A stretch of 64,000 bases of DNA from Caulobacter sp. (lineage in GTDB: Bacteria > Pseudomonadota > Alphaproteobacteria > Caulobacterales > Caulobacteraceae), in assembly GCF_017744445.1 (NCBI RefSeq), contig NZ_JAGIBH010000015.1:1-64000 (forward strand). Direction: 5' to 3'. A program made the translations under genes and the position numbers. This document shows positions 17,120-25,837 of this stretch, piece after piece. Every line of letters begins with the position of its first letter. The first letter of the stretch is position 1. The notes under the pieces were generated by a model. The model saw nothing but the letters and a program-made list of their open reading frames with translations, was not told the origin of the DNA and made no database searches.

Positions 17120-17314
17120 CCATTCTCGAAATGCGCCAACCTGTGGATGAAACCCTTGCTGTCTAAGGGCTGCATGTGCCGAAGCGGCACGGTTCGCGCC
17201 TTGGGCGACCGGTTTCTTCGTTAATTCTCCCCAAAACGCTGAAAGCGGTTCGGCGCCGCCCTTGCAGACCCTAGGTCACGCTTCGGTTGTGTTCAGGTTT
17301 GGGGAAGTTCGACG

Positions 17315-20300
17315 ATGGATCTGCAAGGCACGCAAAACGCCGAAACCCTTACGGGCGGCGCGGACAGCGATACGATCTACGGCTTCGGCGGCAACGATAC
17401 GCTGAAGGGCCTGGCGGGTGACGACGTCCTGGCTGGACACGACGGCAACGACACTCTGCAAGGCGGCGCGGGTGACGACTACCTGCTGGGCGGCGCGGGC
17501 AACGACACGATCGACGGCGGCGACGGCAACGACTGGGCGGCCTACGAGGACGCCACGGCCGGCGTGAAGGTCGACCTGAACATCACCGGCACGCAGAACA
17601 CCGTCGGTGGCGGCACGGACAAGCTGACCAGCATCGAGAACGTCTACGGCTCGGCCTACAACGACACGCTGACGGGCGACGCCAAGGACAACATGCTGGT
17701 CGGCGACGCCGGCAACGACACGATCAGCGGCGGCAAGGGCAACGACACCCTGTGGGGCGACGCGGGCAATGACGTCCTGGATGGCGGCGACGGCGACGAC
17801 TACATGGTCGGCGGCGCGGGCGACGACATCATCAAGGGCGGCGCCGGCGACGACTGGAGCTCGTACGAGAACGCCACGGCCGGCGTCACCGTCGACCTGA
17901 ACAAGACCACGGCCCAGGACACCATCGGCGCGGGCAAGGACACCATCACCGGCGTCGAGCTGCTGTACGGGAGCAAGTTCGACGACGTCCTGACCGGCGA
18001 CGCCAAGGACAACTACCTGTGGGGCTCGGACGGCAACGACAAGCTGTACGGCGGCGCGGGCGACGACCACCTGTCGGGCGGTAATGGCGTCAACGTCATT
18101 GACGGCGGCGCGGGCTGGGACACGGTCGACTACGCGTTCAGCGACAAGGGCGTGACCATCAACCTGTCGGGCGCTCCGGCCCCGCAGATCCCGATCCCGG
18201 ACGGCGTCGACACGATCATCTCGGTCGAGGCGGCGATGGGCTCGGCCTATAACGACTACATCGTCGGTAACGACGCCGAGAATTATCTGTACGGCGACGC
18301 GGGCGACGACGTGATCTTCGGGATCGGCGGCAACGACACCCTGGACGGCGGCGACGGCAACGACGTCCTGCGCGGCAGCTACCGCAAACCCAGCGACATG
18401 CTGCTGGGCGGCGCGGGCGACGACCAGATCATCGTTTGGACCGGGCCGGGCAGCGAGGGCGCCGCGACGACTGTCGATGGCGGCGCGGGTTTTGACTCGC
18501 TCACGTTCTCGTCGGTTTCCGACATCACCTTGAACCTGGCGAACACCGGCGATCAGGTGATCGCGCCCGGCGTCCACATGGTCGTGCAGAACATCGAGAA
18601 GCTCGCGGGCGGCTACGGCAACGACCGCCTGACGGGGGATGCTGGCGCCAACGAGATCAATGGCGGCGCGGGCGGCGACGACATCCTGGACGGCGGCGCG
18701 GGCTTCGACGTCGTCTCATACGAGAATTCCCCGGGGGTTCGGGTCGATCTGTCCAAGACCGGCCCGCAGGACACCAGGACTGGCGGCCTCGACACCTTGA
18801 TCAATTTCGAAGGCGTCAAGGGTTCCGGCATGGCCGATATCCTGATCGGCGACGCTAAGGACAACACCCTACAAGGCGCTGGCGGCAACGACATCCTAGA
18901 TGGCGGCGCGGGCGTCGACACCGCGATCTTCACCGGCGCGACGACCGACTACACCTGGACCAAGAACGCCAACGGGACCTGGACGGTGAAGGGCCTCGAC
19001 GGCATCGACACCCTGCTGAACATCGAGAAGCTGAAGTTCTCCGACAAGACCGTGACATTGTCGTCGTCGGACACCACGGCGACGGTCGACGGCCTGCTGG
19101 CGTCGCGGACCCTGGTGACCTCGGCCTCCGGTATCAAGGATGCGATCCTCTCGGCGGACGGCGGCACGGCCTATGTCACGACCGGCCAAGGTCACGTCCT
19201 GGCCATCGACACGGTCTCTGGTCAGGTTCGCGCCGATATCCTGGTCGGCAGCGCGTTGGGCGGCATGGATGTCTCGCCGGACGGGCGCTACCTGGCGATC
19301 ACCGAAGGTCTCCTGGAAGGCGCCTCGGGCGAACAGTGGGACTACAAGGCGACCATCAAGGTCCATGTGGTCGATCTGCAGACCGGCACGGTCAAAGACT
19401 ATTCGACGACCGCCACCGGCTACGACCGCACGTTCATGGATGCGGCGTTCACCAACGACGGCAAGATCCTGCTCACCCAGAGCTACGACGGTTCCGGCTT
19501 CACGCCGATCACGACGCTGGACCCGGTGACGGGAACCTTCACGCGCGGCACGGCGAACTATGCCCAGAGCGGCGCGATGTCGGTGACCGACGACCATAAG
19601 GGGGTGCTGCTGGCGCCGACGAACATCTCCGACGGGCCGCTGTTCATCCTGGAGGCGGGCGGTGGTGTCGTGGTCCGTCACAATGGATACGACGACGGCG
19701 TGCAGGGCTTCAACGCCGGGATCCAGGCCATTTCGGGCGACGGCTCGAAGATCGCCCAGTGGATCTATCCCGGCCTGGTGCATGTGTACGATGGCGAGTT
19801 GGACTATCAGGTGAACCTGGTGGACTACATCCCGATGCTGGCGGGCGACACGCCCGCCGCCAACATCTACGGGATGGATTTTAGCGCCGACGGGAAGCAC
19901 CTGTTCATCGTCGACCTGTCGGGCGGCAAGATCCTGGACGTCGAGACCTCGACCTGGACCTTGGAAGAGGTCTACGCCATCCCCAACGACCCGGCCATCG
20001 ACTGGAAGCCCTATAGCAACGTCAGCAACTGGTTCGGGGATCGCGTCCAGCTGAGCGCCGATGGGCAACGCATGATCATCATGGACGGCGACAAGGTCGT
20101 CTCGCTCAACATGATGGCGCTCCAGCCCTGGGGCGGGACGCTGCGGATCGACAACCTGACCGGCACGAACGGCGCTGACTATCTGCGCGGGTTCGAGGGC
20201 AACGACACGATCAGCGGCGGCTGGAGCGAGGACACGATCGTCGGTGGCAAGGGCGCCGACACGCTGACCGGCGGCGGCAATGCCGACCGCTTCGTCTTCG

Positions 20301-21106
20301 CCAAGGGCGATACCGTGTGGTCGACGACCAGCGACGTGGGCGTCGACGTGATCACCGACTGGGAAGTCACCGATAAGTTGGTGTTCGGCCCGCACAGTGA
20401 GGTCATCCACTACGCCGAGCAGACCGCGACCAGCTGGCAGGCGGCCGCGACGACGGCGCCGCAGATCATGGCGTCGCAGCATCTGTCGTACCTGGCCCTG
20501 CAGGTCGGAGCGGACGTCTATGTCTTCGCCGCCCCCAGCGGTGCGGCGAACGGCGCCATTGAGAATGTCGTCAAGCTGGCCAACACCACGCTGGACAAGA
20601 TCAGCATCGACAACTTCCTGCCGGTGGGCGACGGCGAAGCCAACCTCTTGGTCGGCGGCGCCTCGGCGGACGTAATCTACGGCTATGGCGGCGACGACGT
20701 GATCATCGGCGGCCAGGGCCGGGATGTCCTGTTCGGCGGCGCGGGCAACGACACGTTCAAGTTCAACGCCGCGGATAGCGTCTTCGACACGCACGACCTG
20801 CAACTGACGACCGCCGACGTGGTCATGGATTTCGGCGCCGGCGACAAGCTGGTGTTCGAAGCGCGCGGCGGGACGGGCATTACGCCCGGCATCCTGAACA
20901 TCGGTCAGGCCGCCAATGCGAGCTTGGCCGAGCTGAACCTCCAAGCGATCATGGCCCAATATCAGAGCGGCGCCTTGAAGGTCCCGGAGTACCTGGTGCT
21001 GGGCGTGGGCAATGACACTTGGGTCATCCACGAGTTCACCCAGGCCGTGCAGCTCAAGAACGTCGACTCGTCCCTGGTGACCGCCGACATGTTCATGGCC
21101 GCGTAA
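17315..21106 (+). CDS. Large RTX protein with an internal beta-propeller-like domain, 1263 aa
   Basis: Residues ~1-580 are RTX arrays broken by repeated ~60-residue modules of the type YE(D/N)ATAGVxVDLN...SIENVYGSxxNDxLTGDAKDN. The array ends in a segment with IDTLLNIEKLKFSDKTV. Residues ~590-945 are different: repeating units such as AILSADGGTAYVTTGQGHV and VSPDGRYLAITEGL look like blades of a WD40/quinoprotein-type propeller. RTX repeats resume at ~945-1000 and again at ~1110-1165, with DVVMDFGAGDKLVFEA near the end. A module at ~1045-1100 matches the C-terminus of the first RTX protein. No Sec signal; type I secretion is expected. ATG 17315 follows GGGGAAG. Confidence 0.92.
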   Translation: MDLQGTQNAETLTGGADSDTIYGFGGNDTLKGLAGDDVLAGHDGNDTLQGGAGDDYLLGGAGNDTIDGGDGNDWAAYEDATAGVKVDLNITGTQNTVGGGTDKLTSIENVYGSAYNDTLTGDAKDNMLVGDAGNDTISGGKGNDTLWGDAGNDVLDGGDGDDYMVGGAGDDIIKGGAGDDWSSYENATAGVTVDLNKTTAQDTIGAGKDTITGVELLYGSKFDDVLTGDAKDNYLWGSDGNDKLYGGAGDDHLSGGNGVNVIDGGAGWDTVDYAFSDKGVTINLSGAPAPQIPIPDGVDTIISVEAAMGSAYNDYIVGNDAENYLYGDAGDDVIFGIGGNDTLDGGDGNDVLRGSYRKPSDMLLGGAGDDQIIVWTGPGSEGAATTVDGGAGFDSLTFSSVSDITLNLANTGDQVIAPGVHMVVQNIEKLAGGYGNDRLTGDAGANEINGGAGGDDILDGGAGFDVVSYENSPGVRVDLSKTGPQDTRTGGLDTLINFEGVKGSGMADILIGDAKDNTLQGAGGNDILDGGAGVDTAIFTGATTDYTWTKNANGTWTVKGLDGIDTLLNIEKLKFSDKTVTLSSSDTTATVDGLLASRTLVTSASGIKDAILSADGGTAYVTTGQGHVLAIDTVSGQVRADILVGSALGGMDVSPDGRYLAITEGLLEGASGEQWDYKATIKVHVVDLQTGTVKDYSTTATGYDRTFMDAAFTNDGKILLTQSYDGSGFTPITTLDPVTGTFTRGTANYAQSGAMSVTDDHKGVLLAPTNISDGPLFILEAGGGVVVRHNGYDDGVQGFNAGIQAISGDGSKIAQWIYPGLVHVYDGELDYQVNLVDYIPMLAGDTPAANIYGMDFSADGKHLFIVDLSGGKILDVETSTWTLEEVYAIPNDPAIDWKPYSNVSNWFGDRVQLSADGQRMIIMDGDKVVSLNMMALQPWGGTLRIDNLTGTNGADYLRGFEGNDTISGGWSEDTIVGGKGADTLTGGGNADRFVFAKGDTVWSTTSDVGVDVITDWEVTDKLVFGPHSEVIHYAEQTATSWQAAATTAPQIMASQHLSYLALQVGADVYVFAAPSGAANGAIENVVKLANTTLDKISIDNFLPVGDGEANLLVGGASADVIYGYGGDDVIIGGQGRDVLFGGAGNDTFKFNAADSVFDTHDLQLTTADVVMDFGAGDKLVFEARGGTGITPGILNIGQAANASLAELNLQAIMAQYQSGALKVPEYLVLGVGNDTWVIHEFTQAVQLKNVDSSLVTADMFMAA

Positions 21107-21133
21107 GGGCGCCCCCCTTCCGCAACCTCCACC

Positions 21134-21170
21134 GCGCCCCCACGTTGACGTCCAGTCAGTGTGGGGGCGC
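21134..21170 (+). terminator. GC-rich hairpin after the second RTX gene
   Basis: GCGCCCCCAC (21134-21143) is perfectly complementary to GTGGGGGCGC (21161-21170), 28 nt after the stop. No T tract follows, so termination is probable but not certain. Confidence 0.6.
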
Positions 21171-21225
21171 GCTCGCTTCCGCCAGAACGCCGGCGCGTGA
21201 GACCGGCTCTTTCGGAGGGAAGCGT

Positions 21226-21936
21226 ATGAAGTCTGTTCTGCCTGTCGTGGCGTTGCTGGCCCTGGCCGCCTGTTCGCCGCAGACCGCCGAGAAGAAGGCC
21301 GAGGCGCCCGCCGCCGCCGCGCCGACGGCGACCGCGCCCAAGCCGCCCAAGGCCGACATTCCGGCGGGCGACTACACGCTGGACAAGGCCCACTCGACGC
21401 TGGTGTTCCGCGTCAGCCACCTGGGCTTTTCGAACTACACCGCCGCCTTCGGCAGCTTCGACGCCAAGCTGAAGTTCGATCAGAACAACGCCGGCGTCAG
21501 CGCGCTGGAAGCGACGATCGATCCCAAGTCGCTGACCATTCCCAGCCCGCCCGAGGGCTTCCTGGCCGAACTGACCGGCGCGCAGTGGCTGAACACCGCG
21601 ACCTATCCGGCCATCACCTTCAAGTCGACCAAGGTCGAGACCACGGGTCCCGATACCGGCAAGGTGACCGGCGACCTGACCTTGCACGGCGTCACCAAGC
21701 CGGTGACCCTGGATGTCACCTATAACGGCGGCTATGCCGGTCACCCGATGGACCCGCACGCCCGCGTCGGCTTCTCGGCCAAGGGGACGTTCAAGCGCTC
21801 GGACTTCGGCATCGCCTACGGCGTGCCCGCGCCCGGCACGACCATGGGCGTCAGCGACGAGGTCCAGGTCACGATCGAAAGCGAGTTCAGCGGTCCGGCC
21901 CTGGCGACCGCGCCCGCTCCAGCCCCCGCCGCCTAG
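21226..21936 (+). CDS. YceI-family lipoprotein
   Basis: A 236-residue protein starting with a lipoprotein signal (ALLALAACSP, lipobox cysteine at ~residue 16) and an Ala/Pro-rich linker. It then has the YceI lipocalin-like domain: YTLDKAHSTLVFRVSHLGFS, FDAKLKFDQN, TYPAITFKSTKVE, GDLTLHGVTKPVTLDV and FKRSDFGIAYGVP. YceI domains bind isoprenoid-like or amphiphilic molecules in the periplasm; the natural ligand is usually unknown. ATG 21226 has GGAGGG at 21215-21220. It is probably anchored to the periplasmic side of a membrane. It stands alone between the RTX genes and an unknown gene. Confidence 0.94.
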   Translation: MKSVLPVVALLALAACSPQTAEKKAEAPAAAAPTATAPKPPKADIPAGDYTLDKAHSTLVFRVSHLGFSNYTAAFGSFDAKLKFDQNNAGVSALEATIDPKSLTIPSPPEGFLAELTGAQWLNTATYPAITFKSTKVETTGPDTGKVTGDLTLHGVTKPVTLDVTYNGGYAGHPMDPHARVGFSAKGTFKRSDFGIAYGVPAPGTTMGVSDEVQVTIESEFSGPALATAPAPAPAA

Positions 21937-22002
21937 TCGCGATCGCACTCGCCTCTCACGGCGTTCGGCTCTAAGCTTCCACCAGGCATGGTGGGGGCGC
22001 CA

Positions 22003-23451
22003 ATGACCGAGACGCCGACGAGCGAAAAGCCAGAAGAGGCCGGGGCTTCCGTGAAGCCTCGGTCGTCCGGGCTGATGGCGCTGCCGGGCGAAATCGTCGC
22101 CGCCTTCCGCAAGGATGTGGTGGGCTGGGTCTCCAAGTCGCTGCTGGCCGCGCTGGTCGCCGCGGGCGGCCTCTACGGCGCCAAGATGCTGGACCTGGCC
22201 AAGGAGGCGCGCAACCAGCGCCTCAACATCTCCAACACGGTAGCCTTCGAGCAGGCGCGACGTGACGTCGGCGCAGGCGCGGTGTGGGCTGTGCCGTTCC
22301 GCAATCGTGGCGACAGCTCGCAATATATCGCCGTTTGGGCCAGCGAGGAGCAGGCGCCGTGCGAACCGGAAACCGACCTGAAATGCCTGCGGATGCTGGG
22401 GTCGCTGCGGCTCAACCTTCTGGTCGGCGACGGACAGTTCTACGAGGTCAAGCCCATAGCGGCGAGCGCCTATGGCAACCTCTTTATGCAGCCCGCGGTC
22501 GATAGCGCCGCGCCTGACAAGGCTTGGCCCGAGAACCAGGTCTATTTCGGCGTGACGGACTGGGATCATGATGGGCGTCGAGAGGTGCTATCCATCGCCA
22601 ACACGCTGGGCACAAGCGCTACTCATTTCGTCGCGATCAATCTCTATGACGTCGCCGCTGGAAAGAGCGCCTTGCTCGTGGTGACGCACAGCCGTTCGAC
22701 CGTCAGTCGCAAGTTCGACAACGCCGACGATCCGGCCCTGCGGTCCTGGCTCAATGCCCGTTATGAAGAATGGCTCGGTCCTGAGGGGCGCGATTGCGTT
22801 CGCGCCCTGGATGGCGTCCTGGGCTGTACGCCCTCGGCCTCGGCGGCGAAGGACACAAGTCCAGAAGACGCCGCGCTTGAGGCCAACTATCAGTTCGAGA
22901 CGGCGCTGGTTGACGATTGGAACAAGGTCAACGGCTTCAACTTCACGACAGGCCAGCTCAGGCTCACCGTGAGGCAAGGCGCGCCAGCGGGGCAGCCCTG
23001 CATGCGCGACGGAAACCTGGCCTGGTACAACCAGTTCAAGGGGCCGCTGCTGGTTCATGACGTGGTCAAGGGCAAGACCGCTGCTTTCTATGTCCAGGAC
23101 GGCGATCACCATCGCGAGATCCGCCGGATCTTCCTGGGCAAGCGCTATGTTTGGCTGGGCCTGGCGGTGGGCAGGAACGAGCTGCTCGCCATCGATCGCG
23201 TCACGATGAAGGCCGAGGGGGTCCATGTGGAAGAATGGTCGAACGGCATCCCCAGTCCTTATGAGACTGGCGCGGTGCTGGCGCCCGAGGGAACCAAGGA
23301 TATGCAGCTGAGCGAGCTGGACCTGACGGACGGCCGCCTGACCTACAATGGTCAGCCGCTGACATTGATGACCGAAGCGGGCCTGGTCGATCAGTCCTTG
23401 GAGTTCGCCTCGCCCAAGGGCTGCCGGGAAACTGATCCCGCGACCTTCTGA
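22003..23451 (+). CDS. Unknown protein with one N-terminal membrane segment
   Basis: A 482-residue protein that I do not recognise. Residues ~1-40 are polar; ~41-62 (VSKSLLAALVAAGGLYGAKML) look like a single membrane anchor, so the remaining ~420 residues would lie on one side of the membrane, probably the periplasm. Readable segments include VYFGVTDWDHDGRREVLSI, which resembles an FG-GAP/VCBS-like aspartate-rich loop, and several cysteines (CEPETDLKCL, RDCVRALDGVLGC) that could form disulfides. ATG 22003 is chosen because GGGGG lies at good distance; an in-frame ATG at 21988 lacks room for a ribosome site. It ends 3 bp from the convergent tetR-type gene. Confidence 0.8.
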   Translation: MTETPTSEKPEEAGASVKPRSSGLMALPGEIVAAFRKDVVGWVSKSLLAALVAAGGLYGAKMLDLAKEARNQRLNISNTVAFEQARRDVGAGAVWAVPFRNRGDSSQYIAVWASEEQAPCEPETDLKCLRMLGSLRLNLLVGDGQFYEVKPIAASAYGNLFMQPAVDSAAPDKAWPENQVYFGVTDWDHDGRREVLSIANTLGTSATHFVAINLYDVAAGKSALLVVTHSRSTVSRKFDNADDPALRSWLNARYEEWLGPEGRDCVRALDGVLGCTPSASAAKDTSPEDAALEANYQFETALVDDWNKVNGFNFTTGQLRLTVRQGAPAGQPCMRDGNLAWYNQFKGPLLVHDVVKGKTAAFYVQDGDHHREIRRIFLGKRYVWLGLAVGRNELLAIDRVTMKAEGVHVEEWSNGIPSPYETGAVLAPEGTKDMQLSELDLTDGRLTYNGQPLTLMTEAGLVDQSLEFASPKGCRETDPATF

Positions 23452-23454
23452 GAC

Positions 23455-24129
23455 CTAGCGCGCGCCGCGCGTCAGATAGCCTTCCAGCAAGGCCAGGGCG
23501 TGGTCCAGCCGCGCCCTGCGCCACTCGGAGGCGGTCATGTCGGTGTCCAGGGTCGCCGACAGCGAATAGCCGTTGGCGAGGTGGAAGCGGCTCATGGCCG
23601 CGATGGTCACGTAGATCTGCACGGGGTCCAGGTTTGGCCCGAACACGCCCTGCTTCTGGCCGCTTTCGATCAACCGCTCCATGGTGTGGCGCAGCGGGAA
23701 GGCGGTCTCGGTGACCACCCGCGACTGCGAGGCGAACTTGCCGTGCTGCAGGTTCTCGTTGCGCAGCAGGCCCTCGAAACGGGGGTTCTTCTCGAAATAG
23801 TCGAAGGTGAAGCGCTGCAGCTCGAGGAAGCCTTCCAGCGGCTTGTCGAAGTCGATCTTCAGCTCGGCCTCACGCGCCCGCAGGTCCATGTAGGCGCTTT
23901 CGAGGACGGCCATGTACAGGCCCTTCTTGTCCCCGAAGTAGTGGTACAGCATCCGGATGTTGCACTTGGCGGCCTTGACGATCTTCTCGATCCGGGCCCC
24001 AGCGAAGCCGGCCTGGGCGAACTCCTTGAGCGCCGCGGCGAGGATCGCCTTCCGTGTGCGTTCGGCGTTGCGCTTGCGCGGGACGCTTTCAGTGTCGGTC
24101 TTGTTCGCGTCCAGGACGGCGTCGGTCAC
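23455..24129 (-). CDS. TetR-family transcriptional regulator
   Basis: A 224-residue repressor-type protein. Residues ~20-70 hold the TetR helix-turn-helix: RTRKAILAAALKEFAQAGFA, ARIEKIVKAAKCNIRMLYHYF and GDKKGLYMAVLE. The C-terminal ~140 residues would bind a ligand. It resembles RutR-like regulators of pyrimidine and purine use only in general layout, so no symbol is given. The start overlaps the puuD stop, making it the last gene of the allC-pucG-puuE-uraD-puuD operon; it plausibly senses a purine intermediate and controls this operon. Its stop faces the preceding gene across only 3 bp. Confidence 0.93.
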   Translation of the reverse strand: MTDAVLDANKTDTESVPRKRNAERTRKAILAAALKEFAQAGFAGARIEKIVKAAKCNIRMLYHYFGDKKGLYMAVLESAYMDLRAREAELKIDFDKPLEGFLELQRFTFDYFEKNPRFEGLLRNENLQHGKFASQSRVVTETAFPLRHTMERLIESGQKQGVFGPNLDPVQIYVTIAAMSRFHLANGYSLSATLDTDMTASEWRRARLDHALALLEGYLTRGAR

Positions 24130-25313
24130 GGGATCTTGGCTCCCTGATTGATCCAGGCGCCCAGCTGGGCCCGCTCCTCTACGGTCATGGCGGTCTCATT
24201 GCCAAGAGGCATGCTGGTGGAAGTCACCGCCCGTTCGCGGATTTTGCCCGCATAGGTGCGGATGTGCTCAGGGTTGTCGAAACTCGCGCCCAGCGGAGGG
24301 GCCGAGAAGCCCGTGTGGGTCGGCGTTTTGCTGTGGCACATGACGCAGTGCTTCTGGATGATCGATTCGGCGGTGGTGAAGGGCACCTGGCTGGTGATCT
24401 CGACCTTGTCCTTGGGCTTGATGCTGGCGATCGCCGTCGCGCCGAAGATCAGCATCGCGCCGTAGAACAGGAACTCGTGCCGGATCCTGCCGAAGTGGCG
24501 CTGGATGAAGAAGTAGCGGATCGAGATCGCGCCAGCGCTGATCAGGGCCAGCAGCAACCAGGCCTTCGGGTGTCCCGAGACGGCCGGATAGTGGTTGCTG
24601 ATCATGATGAAGATGACCGGCAGGGTCATGTGGGTGTTGTGCACCGAGCGTTGCTTGCCCATCGCCCCCAGGCGCGGGTCGACGAGGCGGCCGGCCAGCA
24701 TGTCGGCGACGATCTTGCGCTGATTGGGGATGATGATCAGGAAGACGTTCCCGACCATGCAGGTGCCGATGATCGCGCCCACGTGGATGAAGGCGCCGCG
24801 ATCGGAGAAGATCTGGGTCAGGGCCCAGGTCGCGCCGGTGAGGGTCGCGAACCAGACCACGCCGAACAGCTTGCCATTCTTGCCCAATGGCGAGCGGCAC
24901 AGGGCCTCGTAGACCAGGAGGCCGCCGAAGATGAAGGCCAGGCCCGTGGCGATGGCTTGGGCTTGCGTGAACGCATGCTTGGCCGGGTCGATCAGATAGA
25001 CCGGCGCGCCGACATAGTAGAGCACGGTCAGCAGGGCAAAGCCCGACAGCCAGGTGGTGTAGGCCTCCCATTTGAACCAGTGCAGGTGGTCGGGCATGTG
25101 CGCCGGCGCCACCATGTACTTCTGCGAATGGTAGAAGCCGCCGCCGTGCACGGCCCACAGCTCGCCCTTCACGCCGTCCTTGGGCGGGTTGGGATCGCGC
25201 AGATTGTTGTCCAGCCAGACGAAGTAGAACGATGCGCCGATCCAGGCGACGCCGGCTACCACGTGCAGCCAGCGCAGCGCCATGCCGGTCCAGGCGGCGA
25301 AATCGTAGTCCAT
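24126..25313 (-). CDS. puuD: Urate hydroxylase PuuD (membrane, cytochrome c domain)
   Basis: A 395-residue PuuD-type urate oxidase: an N-terminal membrane region with about eight hydrophobic segments (residues ~10-300; for example MALRWLHVVAGVAWIGASFY) fused to a C-terminal cytochrome c domain with the haem motif CVMCH (~residue 324) and a distal methionine candidate in TSTSMPLGN. It oxidises urate to 5-hydroxyisourate and passes electrons to the respiratory chain, unlike soluble uricases, which use O2 and release H2O2. Not related to the E. coli putrescine gene also called puuD. It lies between uraD and the tetR gene, with overlaps at both ends. Confidence 0.95.
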   Translation of the reverse strand: MDYDFAAWTGMALRWLHVVAGVAWIGASFYFVWLDNNLRDPNPPKDGVKGELWAVHGGGFYHSQKYMVAPAHMPDHLHWFKWEAYTTWLSGFALLTVLYYVGAPVYLIDPAKHAFTQAQAIATGLAFIFGGLLVYEALCRSPLGKNGKLFGVVWFATLTGATWALTQIFSDRGAFIHVGAIIGTCMVGNVFLIIIPNQRKIVADMLAGRLVDPRLGAMGKQRSVHNTHMTLPVIFIMISNHYPAVSGHPKAWLLLALISAGAISIRYFFIQRHFGRIRHEFLFYGAMLIFGATAIASIKPKDKVEITSQVPFTTAESIIQKHCVMCHSKTPTHTGFSAPPLGASFDNPEHIRTYAGKIRERAVTSTSMPLGNETAMTVEERAQLGAWINQGAKIP

Positions 25314-25837
25314 CAGGCGGTCACCGCGTCCAGCAGCCGGAGTTTGGAGATCAGGCCGATCTGCTTGATCGCCTCGGCGATCTCGGCCGCCTCGTCATGG
25401 GCCAGGCGCGCCTGCATGGCCGCCAGGATCGAGGCCTTGTCGTTCAGGCGCACGGCGATGATGAACGGAAAGCCGAAACGCTGGCCGTAGGCGGCGTTCA
25501 GCTCGTGGAAGCGGGCGAATTCCTCGGGCGTCAGGCGGTCGAGACCGGCGCTGGCTTGCTCAGAGGTGCTCTCGGCGGTCAGCTGCTTGGCGATGGCGGC
25601 CTTGCCGGCCAGTTCGGGGTGAGCGCGGATCAGGGCCAGCTTGTCGGCCGTGGTCGCGCTGTCGAGCACGGCCATCATGGCCTCATGCATGGCCTCGACG
25701 CTGGCGAACGGCCGCTCGCTCCAGGACCGCTCGACCACCCACGGCGAGAGCTCGAACGCGAACCCGAGCGCGGTGGTGAAGCCGGTCTGGTTCATGCTGT
25801 TGAGCCGAGCCAGGGAGAGGGGCGGGGCGCCGCTCAT
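25313..25837 (-). CDS. uraD: OHCU decarboxylase
   Basis: A 174-residue protein that decarboxylates 2-oxo-4-hydroxy-4-carboxy-5-ureidoimidazoline (OHCU) to S-allantoin. The family hallmark AHPELAGKAA at ~residues 91-100 contains the catalytic histidine region, and FGFPFIIAVR is the second conserved block. The length is typical. Its start overlaps the puuE stop and its stop overlaps the puuD start, so the three are tightly coupled. It takes the product of HiuH, encoded in the other purine block. Confidence 0.95.
   Translation of the reverse strand: MSGAPPLSLARLNSMNQTGFTTALGFAFELSPWVVERSWSERPFASVEAMHEAMMAVLDSATTADKLALIRAHPELAGKAAIAKQLTAESTSEQASAGLDRLTPEEFARFHELNAAYGQRFGFPFIIAVRLNDKASILAAMQARLAHDEAAEIAEAIKQIGLISKLRLLDAVTA

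Noticed and set aside
15075..21106. Regular short DNA repeats that might suggest CRISPR or satellite DNA
   Set aside because: They are in-frame codons for RTX nonapeptides, unevenly spaced, with no spacer structure or cas genes.
23455..24129. Naming the TetR-family gene rutR
   Set aside because: Only the helix-turn-helix layout is shared; no RutR-type TTGACCA-N2-TGGTCAA site was seen near the purine operons.
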